Shown here in pieces: positions 8,021 to 16,667 of a DNA stretch of 64,000 bases. Location of the stretch: assembly GCA_965237635.1 (NCBI GenBank), contig CBDEFX010000002.1:930001-994000 (forward strand). Reading direction: 5' to 3'. Numbering within the stretch: position 1 is the first letter of the stretch; the number at the start of each line of letters is the position of its first letter. The notes beneath the pieces are model-generated. The model was not told the DNA's origin, made no database searches, and saw nothing but the letters and a program-made list of their open reading frames with translations. Origin of the DNA: CBDEFX01 sp965237635. Its GTDB lineage: Bacteria > Chloroflexota > Dehalococcoidia > Lucifugimonadales > CAUZJF01. A program made the position numbers and the translations under genes.

Positions 8021-8149
8021 CGGCACTCGTGACCAGGGCCTCTTCGTTTTCAATAGCGCGCTTTAGTGACTCGTGGTTCGACGGGTCCGAGTAGGACTCG
8101 CGACTCCTGTCGGAGCTCACCACGAACGGAAATTCACACTCCGTTCGCC

Positions 8150-8195
8150 CTGAGTAGTCCCGATGCCCCATCGGGACGTACCGAAGGGAGCTTGT
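8150..8195. repeat. Hairpin repeat (family R3)
   Basis: The stem GTCCCGATG/CATCGGGAC is framed by GAGTA on the left and GTAYCGA-like bases on the right, followed by a GAGCTTGTCGAAGGG tail. The rest of the 8021-8277 gap shows nothing else. Confidence 0.8.
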
Positions 8196-8277
8196 CGAAG
8201 GGCCCCTGTAATTAGCTTGAAAAGGCGCCGGCCGACGGCGACGCGCCTCCCTAATCCTCTGTCCTTAGGAGCAAACC

Positions 8278-8694
8278 ATGACCCAGCTACAACGGTCCCT
8301 CTCAAGCCCAACCGGAGTGCACCCGCCCGTCGGCCGCTACTCACACATGGCCCGTGTCAAGGCATCCGAGCTCCTCTTCCTCGCAGGCCAGGTCTCACTG
8401 GACGAGGACGGTAACCTCGTCGGCAAGGGCGACATGGCGACGCAAACTCGCCAGGCGTACCGGAACATCGGCAAGATTCTCGAGAGCGCGGGCGCGACGT
8501 TCGCGAACGTCGTCCAGGTAACCACCTGCATCGTCGGGCAGGAGTCCGTTGGGCCCTACATGGACGGACGGAGCGCGGTATTCGACGAGGTCTATCCCAA
8601 CGGCGAAAATCCCCCCAACACCCTGCTGGTCGTAAACGGACTAGTCGATGAGGGCATGCTGATCGAAGTCGTGGTCATAGCCGCGCTCCCCTAG
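8278..8694 (+). CDS. RidA (YjgF/UK114) family protein
   Basis: The 138-residue protein has the RidA signature: LLFLAGQVSLDEDGNLVGKGDMATQTRQAYRNIG in the centre and NPPNTLLVVNGLVDEGMLIEVVVIAALP at the end. RidA trimers hydrolyse reactive enamine/imine intermediates released by PLP enzymes. The Arg usually found for carboxylate binding near residue 105 is not evident, so it may be a non-deaminating subgroup. The ATG follows AGGAGC. The upstream aminotransferase and aldolase offer plausible sources of imine substrates. Confidence 0.9.
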   Translation: MTQLQRSLSSPTGVHPPVGRYSHMARVKASELLFLAGQVSLDEDGNLVGKGDMATQTRQAYRNIGKILESAGATFANVVQVTTCIVGQESVGPYMDGRSAVFDEVYPNGENPPNTLLVVNGLVDEGMLIEVVVIAALP

Positions 8695-8803
8695 CTGTAC
8701 CGCCTCTTCTCCCGCACCACGGGCCCCCAGCTCCCTGTACTCCCCAAAACCGAGGCGACGACCATCCCGTAGACCTCGCGAACCCTCACATACCCGTATA
8801 TTC

Positions 8804-8842
8804 CGAGTAGTCCCGATGCCCCATCGGGACGTATCGAGGGAC
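8804..8842. repeat. Hairpin repeat (family R3)
   Basis: CCGAGTA, stem GTCCCGATG/CATCGGGAC, then GTATCGAGGGACC. This is the best match to the family consensus in the window. Confidence 0.85.
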
Positions 8843-8891
8843 CCATCCCCACTCAACGACTTGAAATGCCCTCCGCATCCACGACAGACTG

Positions 8892-8920
8892 TTGAGACGT
8901 AATACAAGCACAGCTATAAT
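8892..8920 (+). promoter_or_regulatory. Sigma-70-type promoter for the TPR lipoprotein
   Basis: TTGAGA (8892-8897), 17 bases, TATAAT (8915-8920). It implies a leader of about 180 bases that includes an R1 palindrome before the chosen start. Confidence 0.65.
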
Positions 8921-9027
8921 GGTATGGGCGTGCTTTAACCCGCCCGCTCGACTGCCGCATCCGAGACGAAAAATGAAGCGCTCTTTGATCCTTCCCATGA
9001 AGAATAGTGCCGATCTATCGGGGTGTA

Positions 9028-9050
9028 GAGACGCCCCGCTGGGGCGTCTC
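9028..9050. repeat. Dispersed 23-bp palindrome (family R1)
   Basis: Perfect copy of the palindrome seen at 37316 and 61504. It lies in the 5' leader of the TPR gene. Confidence 0.92.
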
Positions 9051-9104
9051 CGACCGGCGGGCCGCCCTTTTCACCCATCAGGGCGCCTGAGCCACCTGGC
9101 ATGG

Positions 9105-10151
9105 ATGATGCTGGTGACACTCGCAGCGCTATCATTGACGCTGGCAGCATGTGGCCGACCGAGCGATGCCGATAAGCGTCACACCGCGGGCGTCGACCTC
9201 GAGCAGCAGGGCCGCTTGCAAGATGCCCTAGTTGAGTACGACGAGGCAATCCGCCTCGACCTCGATCTCGCCAAAGCTCATAGCAGCCGTGGGGCGCTGC
9301 ACCATAGGCTCGGCGACTCCCAAAAGGCCATAGCCGACCTTGACGAGGCTATCCGCCTCGACCCTCAGTCCGCGCAGTCCCACTACAACCGCGGTGAAGT
9401 ATATCTCGACCTGGACCAGCCCGAGCAGGCAGCTACAGACCTGGACGAGGCCGTCCGTCTCAATCCCGCGTACGCCGCAGCGTACAGCAGCCGCGGCGAG
9501 GCCCGCCGCAGACTGGGGCGGCTAGACGAGGCCGTACAGGACACCGACGAGGCCATCCGCCTGGACCCGGAGCTTGCCGCGGCCTACAGCAACCGTGGCG
9601 CAGCTTTCCTGGACCTGGGCAATGCTCTTCAGGCCGTCCAGGACTTCACTGAGGCGATAGAGCTCGACTCACAGCTTGCCGAGGCCTACTACAACCGAGG
9701 CCGTGCCTACCGCGCGCTCGGCCAGAACGACGACGCCATCACAGGCTATCTAGAGGCCATCCGTGTGGACTCCGATTTCTACGAGGCTCACTACGACCTG
9801 GCGCTTGCTCACTTCGAGAAGGGCGAGTCCAATCGGGCTATCTACGACTTCAGTCAGGCCGCTCGAATAAGGCCGCTGACACCGGAGCCGTATAACGGGC
9901 GGGGCATCGCCTACTACGCCCTCGGCGACCTCGATCGGGCCATCGCAGCCTTCGACGAGGCCATCCTAGTCGCCCCCGGCTACGTCGAGCCCTACGCTAA
10001 CCGGGCTGTCGCTTACACCGTCTTAGGCATGGATGCAGAGGCACAACAGGACGTTGACCGCGCTGCAGAGCTCGGACTCGATACCACCGGTCTGAAACAA
10101 GAAATCGAGCGCCTGAAGTCTGCGCTAGCAGGGTCCGGAGGCGCGCCGTAG
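9105..10151 (+). CDS. TPR-repeat lipoprotein
   Basis: The 348-residue protein begins with a lipoprotein signal (MMLVTLAALSLTLAACG; lipobox LAAC), so it is probably anchored to the outer face of the membrane. The rest is about nine 34-residue tetratricopeptide repeats with the canonical 'AYxNRGxAxxxLGxxxxAIxDxxxAIxLDP' spacing, such as AYSNRGAAFLDLGNALQAV. TPR arrays bind proteins and scaffold assemblies; no partner is encoded nearby. The frame stays open upstream of 9105, but that stretch contains an R1 palindrome, so I place the start after it. The ribosome site is weak. Confidence 0.85.
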   Translation: MMLVTLAALSLTLAACGRPSDADKRHTAGVDLEQQGRLQDALVEYDEAIRLDLDLAKAHSSRGALHHRLGDSQKAIADLDEAIRLDPQSAQSHYNRGEVYLDLDQPEQAATDLDEAVRLNPAYAAAYSSRGEARRRLGRLDEAVQDTDEAIRLDPELAAAYSNRGAAFLDLGNALQAVQDFTEAIELDSQLAEAYYNRGRAYRALGQNDDAITGYLEAIRVDSDFYEAHYDLALAHFEKGESNRAIYDFSQAARIRPLTPEPYNGRGIAYYALGDLDRAIAAFDEAILVAPGYVEPYANRAVAYTVLGMDAEAQQDVDRAAELGLDTTGLKQEIERLKSALAGSGGAP

Positions 10152-10851
10152 CTGCCTACCCACGACCCCACCGCCCTACCCTTCCACGCCGCCAAGAACG
10201 GCTCTGCGCAACAATTCGCTCAAGACCGGTCACCCTGAGTGGGCTTTGCACAAGAACTCGCCACCGATTGTCTCCCTGAGCGGAGCGAAGGGTCTGGGGA
10301 CGGGTGGTCCCATGTCGAGCCAACTCCCCCCTGGATGGCGGTTGGCTGGACGCGGGACCACCCTACTCCAAGCCTCTCCCCTGACGAGTCGGGCCACAGC
10401 TTGCACTGAGCCGCGCCGAAGCGGGCTTTGGACTTAAAAATCGTATACGAGTCCTGCTCGCACCCCTTTAACCACCGTCTGGCTCTCCCACCTGGACGTA
10501 GGGGCGGGGTTCAAACCCGCCCTTCCCCGTCCCGTTGATAGGCTTCGCAACTAAAGTCGCAATCCCACTACGTGGCCTGGCATGTCCCACGATGGAATCG
10601 GGGCGACTCCTGTCGGAGCTCACCACAAACGTAGGTTCAAGACCACCGTTAATCCCAAGTAGTCCCGATGCCGCATCGGGATGTGTCGAGGCCTGTCCTG
10701 AGCGGAGTCGAAGGGGGCCTACCGTGATCCAAGTAGAAAGGTGATTGTCGAAGAGCAATTCGGACCACCTCGACGCTTTTGGTGCAAGCCCCGAGGTGGA
10801 GACACCTTGGAGGCGACTTCTTGTGCGAAGCCCGTCTGTTAGAATCGCGGC
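10152..10851. repeat. Gene-free stretch with four repeat families
   Basis: No gene is seen. It contains a CCTGAGCGGAGCGAAGGG block (10268-10290). A composite of about 100 bases at 10425-10525 starts GGGCTTT and ends in a GGGCGGG-TTCAA-CCCGCCC palindrome (family R2); it is shared with 35137-35240 and 36484-36585. An R3 hairpin lies at 10658-10692 and a CCTGTCCTGAGCGGAGTCGA block at 10693-10712. A CTTCTTGTGCGAAGCCC motif sits just before the next gene. Confidence 0.8.
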
Positions 10852-12066
10852 ATGAGCTACGTGGCCGACCTCCACCTCCACTCCCCGTTTTCGCGCGGCA
10901 CCAGCAAGCAGCTCACCCTCGAGAACCAGTCGCGCTGGGCCAAGATCAAGGGCATAGACCTGCTATCGAGCGCCGACTTCACCCACCCCACGTGGTTTCA
11001 GGAGACCCGCACCAAGCTCCGCGAGACGGGCGACGGGCTCTTCGAGTACGACGGCGTACTCTTCATCCTCGGCACCGAGGTAAACTGCATTGCCGAGCAA
11101 GACGGCCGAAGCCGTCGAGTCCACATCCTCCTGTTCGCACCAAGCTTCCAGACGGTGGAGCACATCAACACGGCGCTCGCCGGAAGGGGAGCCCTGAGCA
11201 GCGACGGACGCCCAATCCTGCACATTTCGCCTAGAGACCTGCTTAGAACCCTTCTCGACATCGACAGCCGGTGCCTGCTCATTCCCGCCCACCTCTGGAC
11301 TCCCTGGTATGGGCTCTACGGCTCCAAGTCGGGATTCGACTCCCTGGACGAGTGCTTCGGCGACCTAGCGGGCCATGTCTACGCGGTCGAGACCGGCCTT
11401 TCCAGCGACCCGGCGATGAACTGGCGTGTCCCTTCGCTGGACGACCTCTCGATCGTCTCGTTCTCCGACGCTCACTCTCTACCCAACCTTGGCCGCGAGC
11501 TGACGGTCCTGCCTGGCGAGCCGACCTACGACGGCCTGGTCGAGTCCCTCAAGACCCAGAGCATCGAGTACACCGTCGAGTTCTTCCCGGAGGAGGGCAA
11601 ATACCACCATTCCGGCCATCGAAACTGCGGGGTCCGCTACTCACCCCACGAGGTCAGCCGTAACGGTCAAACCTGCCCCAAATGCGGCAGACGCCTGACC
11701 CTGGGAGTGATGCAGAGAGTCGACGAGCTAAGCGGCAGGAACGTCAAGACATCGACGGACCCCGATGGGCTCGTGCGGGGCGACAACGGCCGGCCGCCAT
11801 TCAAGAACCTGGTGTCCCTCAGACAGATCATCTCAGAGGCCCTGGACAGCGGCCCGGACACCAAGAAGGCCAAAACCCTGTATGACAAACTCGTGTCCCA
11901 ATTCGGCAACGAGCTGTCCGTGCTAACCGACGCCCCGCTCCCCGATGTCGGCGCGGTGGCCGGCGACCGAGTCGCCGAAGGCGTCGCCAGAGTCCGAGCC
12001 CGCGACATCCTGATTGAACCCGGCTACGACGGCCTCTACGGCACGGTCAAGGTCTTCCCGGAGTAA
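10852..12066 (+). CDS. PHP-domain protein, probable endonuclease Q
   Basis: The 404-residue protein has an N-terminal PHP phosphoesterase domain: HLH at residues 8-10, GTEVNC near 74-79, PAHLWTPW at 145-152 and SDAH at 205-208. A zinc-binding segment follows (C259, C275PKC278, then LTLGVMQRVDELS) and a C-terminal region with an HhH-like feel. This order matches endonuclease Q, which cuts 5' of deaminated bases (uracil, hypoxanthine, xanthine) and is best known from Thermococcales and methanogens, with few bacterial examples. A TAGAAT box (10840-10845) lies only six bases before the ATG and no ribosome site is visible, so the transcript may be leaderless. The gene stands alone. Confidence 0.8.
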   Translation: MSYVADLHLHSPFSRGTSKQLTLENQSRWAKIKGIDLLSSADFTHPTWFQETRTKLRETGDGLFEYDGVLFILGTEVNCIAEQDGRSRRVHILLFAPSFQTVEHINTALAGRGALSSDGRPILHISPRDLLRTLLDIDSRCLLIPAHLWTPWYGLYGSKSGFDSLDECFGDLAGHVYAVETGLSSDPAMNWRVPSLDDLSIVSFSDAHSLPNLGRELTVLPGEPTYDGLVESLKTQSIEYTVEFFPEEGKYHHSGHRNCGVRYSPHEVSRNGQTCPKCGRRLTLGVMQRVDELSGRNVKTSTDPDGLVRGDNGRPPFKNLVSLRQIISEALDSGPDTKKAKTLYDKLVSQFGNELSVLTDAPLPDVGAVAGDRVAEGVARVRARDILIEPGYDGLYGTVKVFPE

Positions 12067-12113
12067 GTCACCACCTGCCACATAGAGGCGGTAAGCGCCC
12101 TGCGTTCGTTTCG

Positions 12114-12137
12114 GTAGGGCGCAAGGTCTTGCGCCTC
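12114..12137. repeat. Palindrome GTAGGGCGCAAG/CTTGCGCC (family R4)
   Basis: Short inverted repeat also present at 48811-48836 and 52499-52525. It lies in the gap after the endonuclease Q gene. Confidence 0.7.
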
Positions 12138-12176
12138 TGCGTGAGAGAGTCTTAAGTACTCCGAGCTTGAACGGAA

Positions 12177-12320
12177 TTGAGCATCTGGCATGACCGGAAC
12201 GCAGCGGGTCAGGCCATCGCGGGATCGTCATCGCGCTATCTAGGCCGCGCTGAGGCCGGCACAGCGCTCCTGGCTAACGTCTGGAATGAAGAACTACGTG
12301 CGGCCGCGAACTCTCGCTGA
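12177..12320 (+). CDS. Possible small ORF or gene remnant (47 codons)
   Basis: An open frame from TTG 12177 encodes a compositionally protein-like peptide containing QAIAGSSSRYLGRAEAG and ending NEELRAAANSR. It ends 18 bases before the next gene on the same strand. It could be a small upstream partner or the 3' scar of a lost gene. No family is recognised and the start is weak. Confidence 0.25.
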   Translation: MSIWHDRNAAGQAIAGSSSRYLGRAEAGTALLANVWNEELRAAANSR

Positions 12321-12338
12321 GGCGATCGGGGTCCCCAA

Positions 12339-13904
12339 ATGACTCTCCAATTTAGCTCGGTACTCGAAGTAGAAGCGCACCTCGATGCCACACTCATGAA
12401 CTTGCCCTTACTGGAATGGTCTCTGGATTTCGCCCTTCCATACACGCTCGCATATGCTGAATACATGTATTACTTCTGGACGTTGCCGTCCCAGGCTGTC
12501 CCGGGAGCGGGCTTGATTGTCCCAACAAGCATCAAGGAATCGCTAGATGTCATAGTACCTAAGATCTGTGAGGCTTCCACGAGCCCTAGCGCCCTTCACC
12601 TGGATCAAGAAGGTGAAGATAGACTGCTTGCAGATGTTGAACACGGTCTTGCGTTCAGCGCCCGCTATTATGCTGCCGCAGTGGCATTCCCGCAGATGTA
12701 CCAAGGCTACCTCAAGGCAGATATTCAAGGGAGGACTGTTCGATTCGACTATCCGTCTCTTGACCTGGCGAGAGCGTCTTTCTTGAACCGTATCATACAC
12801 GTCAGGGCTGCGGAAGATGCTCTAGGCTACGCGGTCAAGAGTTCTGGTGCGGCAACTTACATCGAGGCCTCGTGGTTCTCAGCAGGCCTCCCGGCGGGAA
12901 GCGGCCCTACTTCGATTTTGTGGCCGGTAGAAAGAACGACCCGACAGGCACATGATAGTGTCAAGTCGTTGGTACTAGCGAAGACTCCCGAATCCATCAT
13001 CCCTCGTGAGGTCTCATGTGGATCGTACACCATCGGTGAGGCTTATCAAGTATGGATAGAGCTGCAAACGCTTACGGCTCTGCATGGTTTCCTCGCGCGT
13101 CACTCCCTCGAAGCCGAGCAGCATGAAAACCTTTCCTCGCCCAAGTTCCCACTGTTATCTCTGTTATTGAGCTTCGGCCTATCGGAATTGGCGTCTATCG
13201 TTTCGGATCACTCAGGGGTTCCGGCTCGAGTAGCGAGTACTGTTCTGGCCGATTGGGTATTTAGGCCCGACGCTATGCACCCAGACATTATCGCTCGCCC
13301 TTTGTGTCCACTTCCGTCTTCTACATCCTTACTATGCGCGCCTTTCATGGTTGAGTCAGCAAACTGGGAAGCCTGCTTCTTCCGAAACCTTGCCGTGAGT
13401 GATCCCGGGCGATACGGAGCGACTGTCATCCCACATAAGAAGCACCCTTTGGCCGAACAGTTATCCGAAGCGTTCCGGAGGCACGGTTATGCTGTCGCTA
13501 CGAATCAAGACCTGTTTGACGGAGGAGGACAGCTTGTCGGCGACGTTGACGTTGCCATATTGGACACTGAAGATGGTCGTCTCGACATTGTTGAACTGAA
13601 ATGGCTCATCCCGCCAGACTCAATCCGCGAGTCGATGCAGTCCGACAAGGAAATACAACTGGCAAGAAAACAAGTGAAGAGGTTGTCACAGACAATATCA
13701 TCGGACGCGGAATCAGCGGTTCGCCAGCTCTTCGGTGATAATCGACCTAGCCCATCCGGTCGCGTGCATCTCGGCACCTCGGTCGTAATCTCGAGAGGAG
13801 CCGTTGGCTACAGCGCGTTACTAGACGACCCTCTTGTGTTCGATTTTGACTCGACAATGTCCGTTGTTTCGTCCGAGAATATGGGCTCGTTAGACCACCT
13901 ATAG
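12339..13904 (+). CDS. Uncharacterised protein with C-terminal PD-(D/E)XK nuclease-like domain
   Basis: The 521-residue product is not recognised over its first 350 residues, which are helix-rich and contain no membrane anchor. Around residues 400-421 it has the restriction-endonuclease-fold core: GDVDVAIL (D404), a short hairpin, then DIVELKW with E419 and K421. After it comes a helix rich in Arg, Lys and Gln. The stop is an amber codon (13902-13904). The same frame continues open for 71 further codons and ends in a perfect SEC-C motif (see next entry), so the intact protein was probably 593 residues long. The ATG overlaps the stop of a tiny upstream frame. A DNA-processing or defence role is an inference. 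Confidence 0.7.
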   Translation: MTLQFSSVLEVEAHLDATLMNLPLLEWSLDFALPYTLAYAEYMYYFWTLPSQAVPGAGLIVPTSIKESLDVIVPKICEASTSPSALHLDQEGEDRLLADVEHGLAFSARYYAAAVAFPQMYQGYLKADIQGRTVRFDYPSLDLARASFLNRIIHVRAAEDALGYAVKSSGAATYIEASWFSAGLPAGSGPTSILWPVERTTRQAHDSVKSLVLAKTPESIIPREVSCGSYTIGEAYQVWIELQTLTALHGFLARHSLEAEQHENLSSPKFPLLSLLLSFGLSELASIVSDHSGVPARVASTVLADWVFRPDAMHPDIIARPLCPLPSSTSLLCAPFMVESANWEACFFRNLAVSDPGRYGATVIPHKKHPLAEQLSEAFRRHGYAVATNQDLFDGGGQLVGDVDVAILDTEDGRLDIVELKWLIPPDSIRESMQSDKEIQLARKQVKRLSQTISSDAESAVRQLFGDNRPSPSGRVHLGTSVVISRGAVGYSALLDDPLVFDFDSTMSVVSSENMGSLDHL

Positions 13905-14120
13905 CACGCCGTAAAACAGGCCCATGACGACATCCAGTCTGGAATCACAGGCCCGTTTTATCCGCCCTTGGATCTGTCTGGTGTTCGCATCCTGATGCCT
14001 GCGTTTACAAATCAGGTGTTGCCACTTTCTGACACGGATGCAAAGAGCAAGCTGGGGAGAAACGACCCCTGCGATTGCGGAAGCGGCGCTAAATTCAAGA
14101 AATGTTGCAAATTGATCTGA
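13905..14120 (+). pseudogene. SEC-C motif tail separated from the nuclease-like gene by an in-frame TAG
   Basis: Reading on in the same frame from the amber codon gives 71 codons and then TGA. The last 22 residues (GRNDPCDCGSGAKFKKCC plus four) are a textbook SEC-C zinc-binding motif, the metal-binding tail of SecA and of many nucleases and toxins. The stretch has no start codon or ribosome site of its own at its beginning. The simplest reading is a nonsense mutation in the last eighth of the gene; suppression or readthrough is possible. Confidence 0.75.
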
Positions 14121-14434
14121 AAGAAAGCGCGGAACACCGTCTCCTTGACACCGACCTTGACCTACAGTCCCTCAAGAATCCCTTCTACGCTTTTCTAGCC
14201 GGTGGTCCTGGGTGCACGATGTCAAGCTCTGCTGCCGTTGCTGACCGGCCTCGAATAGTGAAGGCTTAAATCCCCTTTCCGACTCACGACGCTTGCCCTC
14301 CTTTTGTCGCCTCGTTGAGGTCGTCTGGCTTGTCCTTCCGCTAGGCGGTCACGACGATTGTCAGGTGCTGGCGCCCCATGGGCGAATGAAAGATAATGCT
14401 CGAATCGTTGCCCGGTTGAAGTGAGGGGAGAAAA
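14121..14434. other. Intergenic stretch, nothing recognised
   Basis: Between the SEC-C tail and the acetyltransferase gene I see no coherent gene or dispersed repeat. GAGGGGAG at its end is the ribosome site of the next gene. Confidence 0.5.
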
Positions 14435-15022
14435 ATGCCGAGCCAGAGCGTGACATTGAGAACGGTCACAAGGGACGATGTCGGCCGGATTCGAAAGTGG
14501 CTGGGAGACGAGGAGGTGTCCGAGAACTGGTTCGGCCGGTACTCTTACGGCGACCCGGCGCACCTGGGGTATCACCCCGAGGAGATGGAGCGGGCATCGG
14601 ACGAGGAGTGGGAACGGGTCTTCAGCGATCCTGAGCACAGGATGCTGTCGATCTACACGGACGACGGCAACCACATCGGCGAGGCCCACGTCGCCATCGA
14701 GGAGACGCTGGGCGACGGCCATATCTCCATAATAATCGGCCGCAAGGACATGTGGCACAAGGGCTACGGGACTGCTGGAATGAGGGCAGCGCTGGAGATG
14801 GCCTTCAATGAGTGGGGACTATACAGGGTGTGGGCCGACGTCCCCGAGTACAACACCGCCGCGCTGGCGATGTGCGAGCACCTGGGCTTCGTACACGAGG
14901 GCACGCTGCGAAAGAGCCGCCCTCACGAGGGCTCGAGGTTCGACTCAGTGGTCATGGGTATGCTGGCCACCGAGTACGCGGCCCGTGCCCTGGATCCAGA
15001 GGCGGAGACGCATACGGTCTAG
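14435..15022 (+). CDS. GNAT-family N-acetyltransferase (RimJ/RimL-like)
   Basis: The 195-residue protein shows the acetyl-CoA-binding GNAT pattern. The core strand HISIIIGRKDMWHKGYGTAGMRAALEMAF carries the K/GxGTA pyrophosphate loop, and VPEYNTAALAMCEHLGFVHEGTLRKS is the typical RimJ-like end with a conserved Asn. Such enzymes acetylate protein N-termini, spermidine or drugs; the acceptor is not predictable. The ATG follows GAGGGGAG. Its 3' end overlaps the convergent gene by 4 bases. Confidence 0.88.
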   Translation: MPSQSVTLRTVTRDDVGRIRKWLGDEEVSENWFGRYSYGDPAHLGYHPEEMERASDEEWERVFSDPEHRMLSIYTDDGNHIGEAHVAIEETLGDGHISIIIGRKDMWHKGYGTAGMRAALEMAFNEWGLYRVWADVPEYNTAALAMCEHLGFVHEGTLRKSRPHEGSRFDSVVMGMLATEYAARALDPEAETHTV

Positions 15023-16257
15023 TCGAGGCTTGTGCGACGATGACCGGATCGCGCCGCCACCTGCGCCGCTAGGACTGCGCGTTTCCGTCTATACTCTTCT
15101 TCGCCGAGGCTACCTTGCTCGAAATCTTCGTCCAGCCTCGCGATGGCCTCCATGACGGCGCTCCGATCGGCGTTCTCCAACCCTCGCCCCACGACCGCCG
15201 GACTTGGGACCCTGCGACCGACGCCGCGCCTCCACAGCGCGAACGCGATCAGGCCGGCCATCAACAGGCCTAGACCCGCTGGCGCGACGTACTCCAGGCG
15301 CACCTCCTCGATCCGCCGGTCCAGCCGATCTCGAAAGGACGCCTCCGGAAGCCCCCTCAGGTCCAACGACAGGCGGGAGCCCCGTGGCAAGTCGGACCCC
15401 TTCAGCAGGTCGTACGAACGTCCGATGACGTTGACGACCTCAGGCTCTCCCAGTTGATCGCTCGACACTCCCACCACCCCGTACGGGACCAGCACCCGGA
15501 CGCTTTCGGCCCCGTACGGCAGAGACTTCCCGAGGGCAATCTCACTGCCCGAGTAGGGAAAGTGATACGCGTATAAGACCTCGTGCTCGCCGGGAGGCAC
15601 GGCAGCCGTCAACGCGAACCCGCGGTCGACCTGAAGCACATCGGCGCCCATCAGGTCCGTGTCCACTTGGAGGCCCTGCGCTCCGTCGGGCAGACTGAAC
15701 CGCAGAAGGCTCATCGGCTCCGGGCCCGGCACGTACGTTGTATCAGTATCGTTCTTGACCTTTACGATCTCCAGCGCCCACAGCGTCTGGGAAGCCTTGT
15801 CGACCGCCTCGATCAAGAACGAAGCTGCCGGCACCGATAGTAGTGTCGGCGACGCCGACGCCTCGTAGACGGTCAGCGAAAGAGGCGGGGGTGAACCCTC
15901 GGACAGGTCCAGGTCGCTGCCGTAGAGCGCTCCCTGATACTTGACCGAGACAGCATAAAGCGTCTCGGCGTCGTACTCGATATCGCCAAACCGAAAGTGC
16001 CCCTCAGCGTCTGCGACCGCCTCCAGGTGATCGTGACCTGTCGGGCCCTCCCGGTGCAGGACGGCCGTCAGTCCCGAAGAGGTGTTCGTTGCGTCCGTGC
16101 CGTTAGTAATATCCCCCTCAATCGTGCGACTCGCTTCTGGCTGCTGGGCCTCCGCCACTGGCAGTGCGGCGAGCAGGACCGCAGTCGTCCCCAACATCAC
16201 AGACCCCATAATCACTCGAAGTCTAGCCAAGACTCGACCGTCCGTTGTCGTCTCCAC
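15019..16257 (-). CDS. Secreted, C-terminally anchored protein of the cytochrome c maturation cluster
   Basis: The 412-residue product has an N-terminal signal (VMLGTTAVLLAALPVAEAQ) and an Ig/carboxypeptidase-regulatory-like domain (about residues 45-130). A second all-beta region follows, then a membrane helix (GLGLLMAGLIAFALW) near residue 330 and a cytoplasmic tail with a SHOCT-like helix pair (MEAIARLDEDFEQGSLGEEEYRRKR). The bulk would face outward. It overlaps the ccmI-like gene by 35 bases, so it is probably co-transcribed with it. A role in handling apocytochromes or heme is suggested by position only. The GTG start could instead be the ATG 16 codons downstream. Confidence 0.7.
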   Translation of the reverse strand: METTTDGRVLARLRVIMGSVMLGTTAVLLAALPVAEAQQPEASRTIEGDITNGTDATNTSSGLTAVLHREGPTGHDHLEAVADAEGHFRFGDIEYDAETLYAVSVKYQGALYGSDLDLSEGSPPPLSLTVYEASASPTLLSVPAASFLIEAVDKASQTLWALEIVKVKNDTDTTYVPGPEPMSLLRFSLPDGAQGLQVDTDLMGADVLQVDRGFALTAAVPPGEHEVLYAYHFPYSGSEIALGKSLPYGAESVRVLVPYGVVGVSSDQLGEPEVVNVIGRSYDLLKGSDLPRGSRLSLDLRGLPEASFRDRLDRRIEEVRLEYVAPAGLGLLMAGLIAFALWRRGVGRRVPSPAVVGRGLENADRSAVMEAIARLDEDFEQGSLGEEEYRRKRAVLAAQVAARSGHRRTSLD

Positions 16258-16609
16258 CCAGAACGCGCTCCCTCACGTTCCGGACCTCTTCCTCGATTGT
16301 CGACAGGAGTTCGCGCTGCTGTTCCTCCTCCATGTCCATCGCCTTCATGGCCACAGCGGCATCCGTCATATACTCGTCCCTGAGCCGGAGGTAGTCGTCG
16401 TCAGCGAGGTTGCCGATGGCCCGCTCCAGCTCGGTGTTCTTGAGCCCGGCAACCGCTGCCTCCCACCGGCGCGACAGCCCGGACGACGTCGACCCCTCGT
16501 CCTCGAGAACACGCCACCCTTCAGCTCTTCGCAAGAAAGGGTACAGTATGGCAACTGCGGGAATAAGGGCCAGCAGAAGCGCTATCAAGACCAGCAAATC
16601 AGCCTCCAA
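16223..16609 (-). CDS. CcmI-like N-terminal membrane protein
   Basis: The 128-residue protein has one N-terminal membrane helix (LVLIALLLALIPAVAILYPFLRR) followed by a charged coiled-coil region (ELERAIGNLADDDYLRLRDEY). This resembles the membrane-proximal half of CcmI, an apocytochrome c chaperone, without the TPR domain. Short CcmI-like proteins of this kind follow ccmF and ccmH in several phyla. Here ccmF lies 58 bases upstream, with a CTCTCCCCC hairpin repeat between them. Confidence 0.7.
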   Translation of the reverse strand: MEADLLVLIALLLALIPAVAILYPFLRRAEGWRVLEDEGSTSSGLSRRWEAAVAGLKNTELERAIGNLADDDYLRLRDEYMTDAAVAMKAMDMEEEQQRELLSTIEEEVRNVRERVLGGDDNGRSSLG

Positions 16610-16667
16610 AGATTTATCCTCTCCCCCGACGGGGGAGAGTTAGAGAGGGGGTCGAGGCTGCTTCCCA

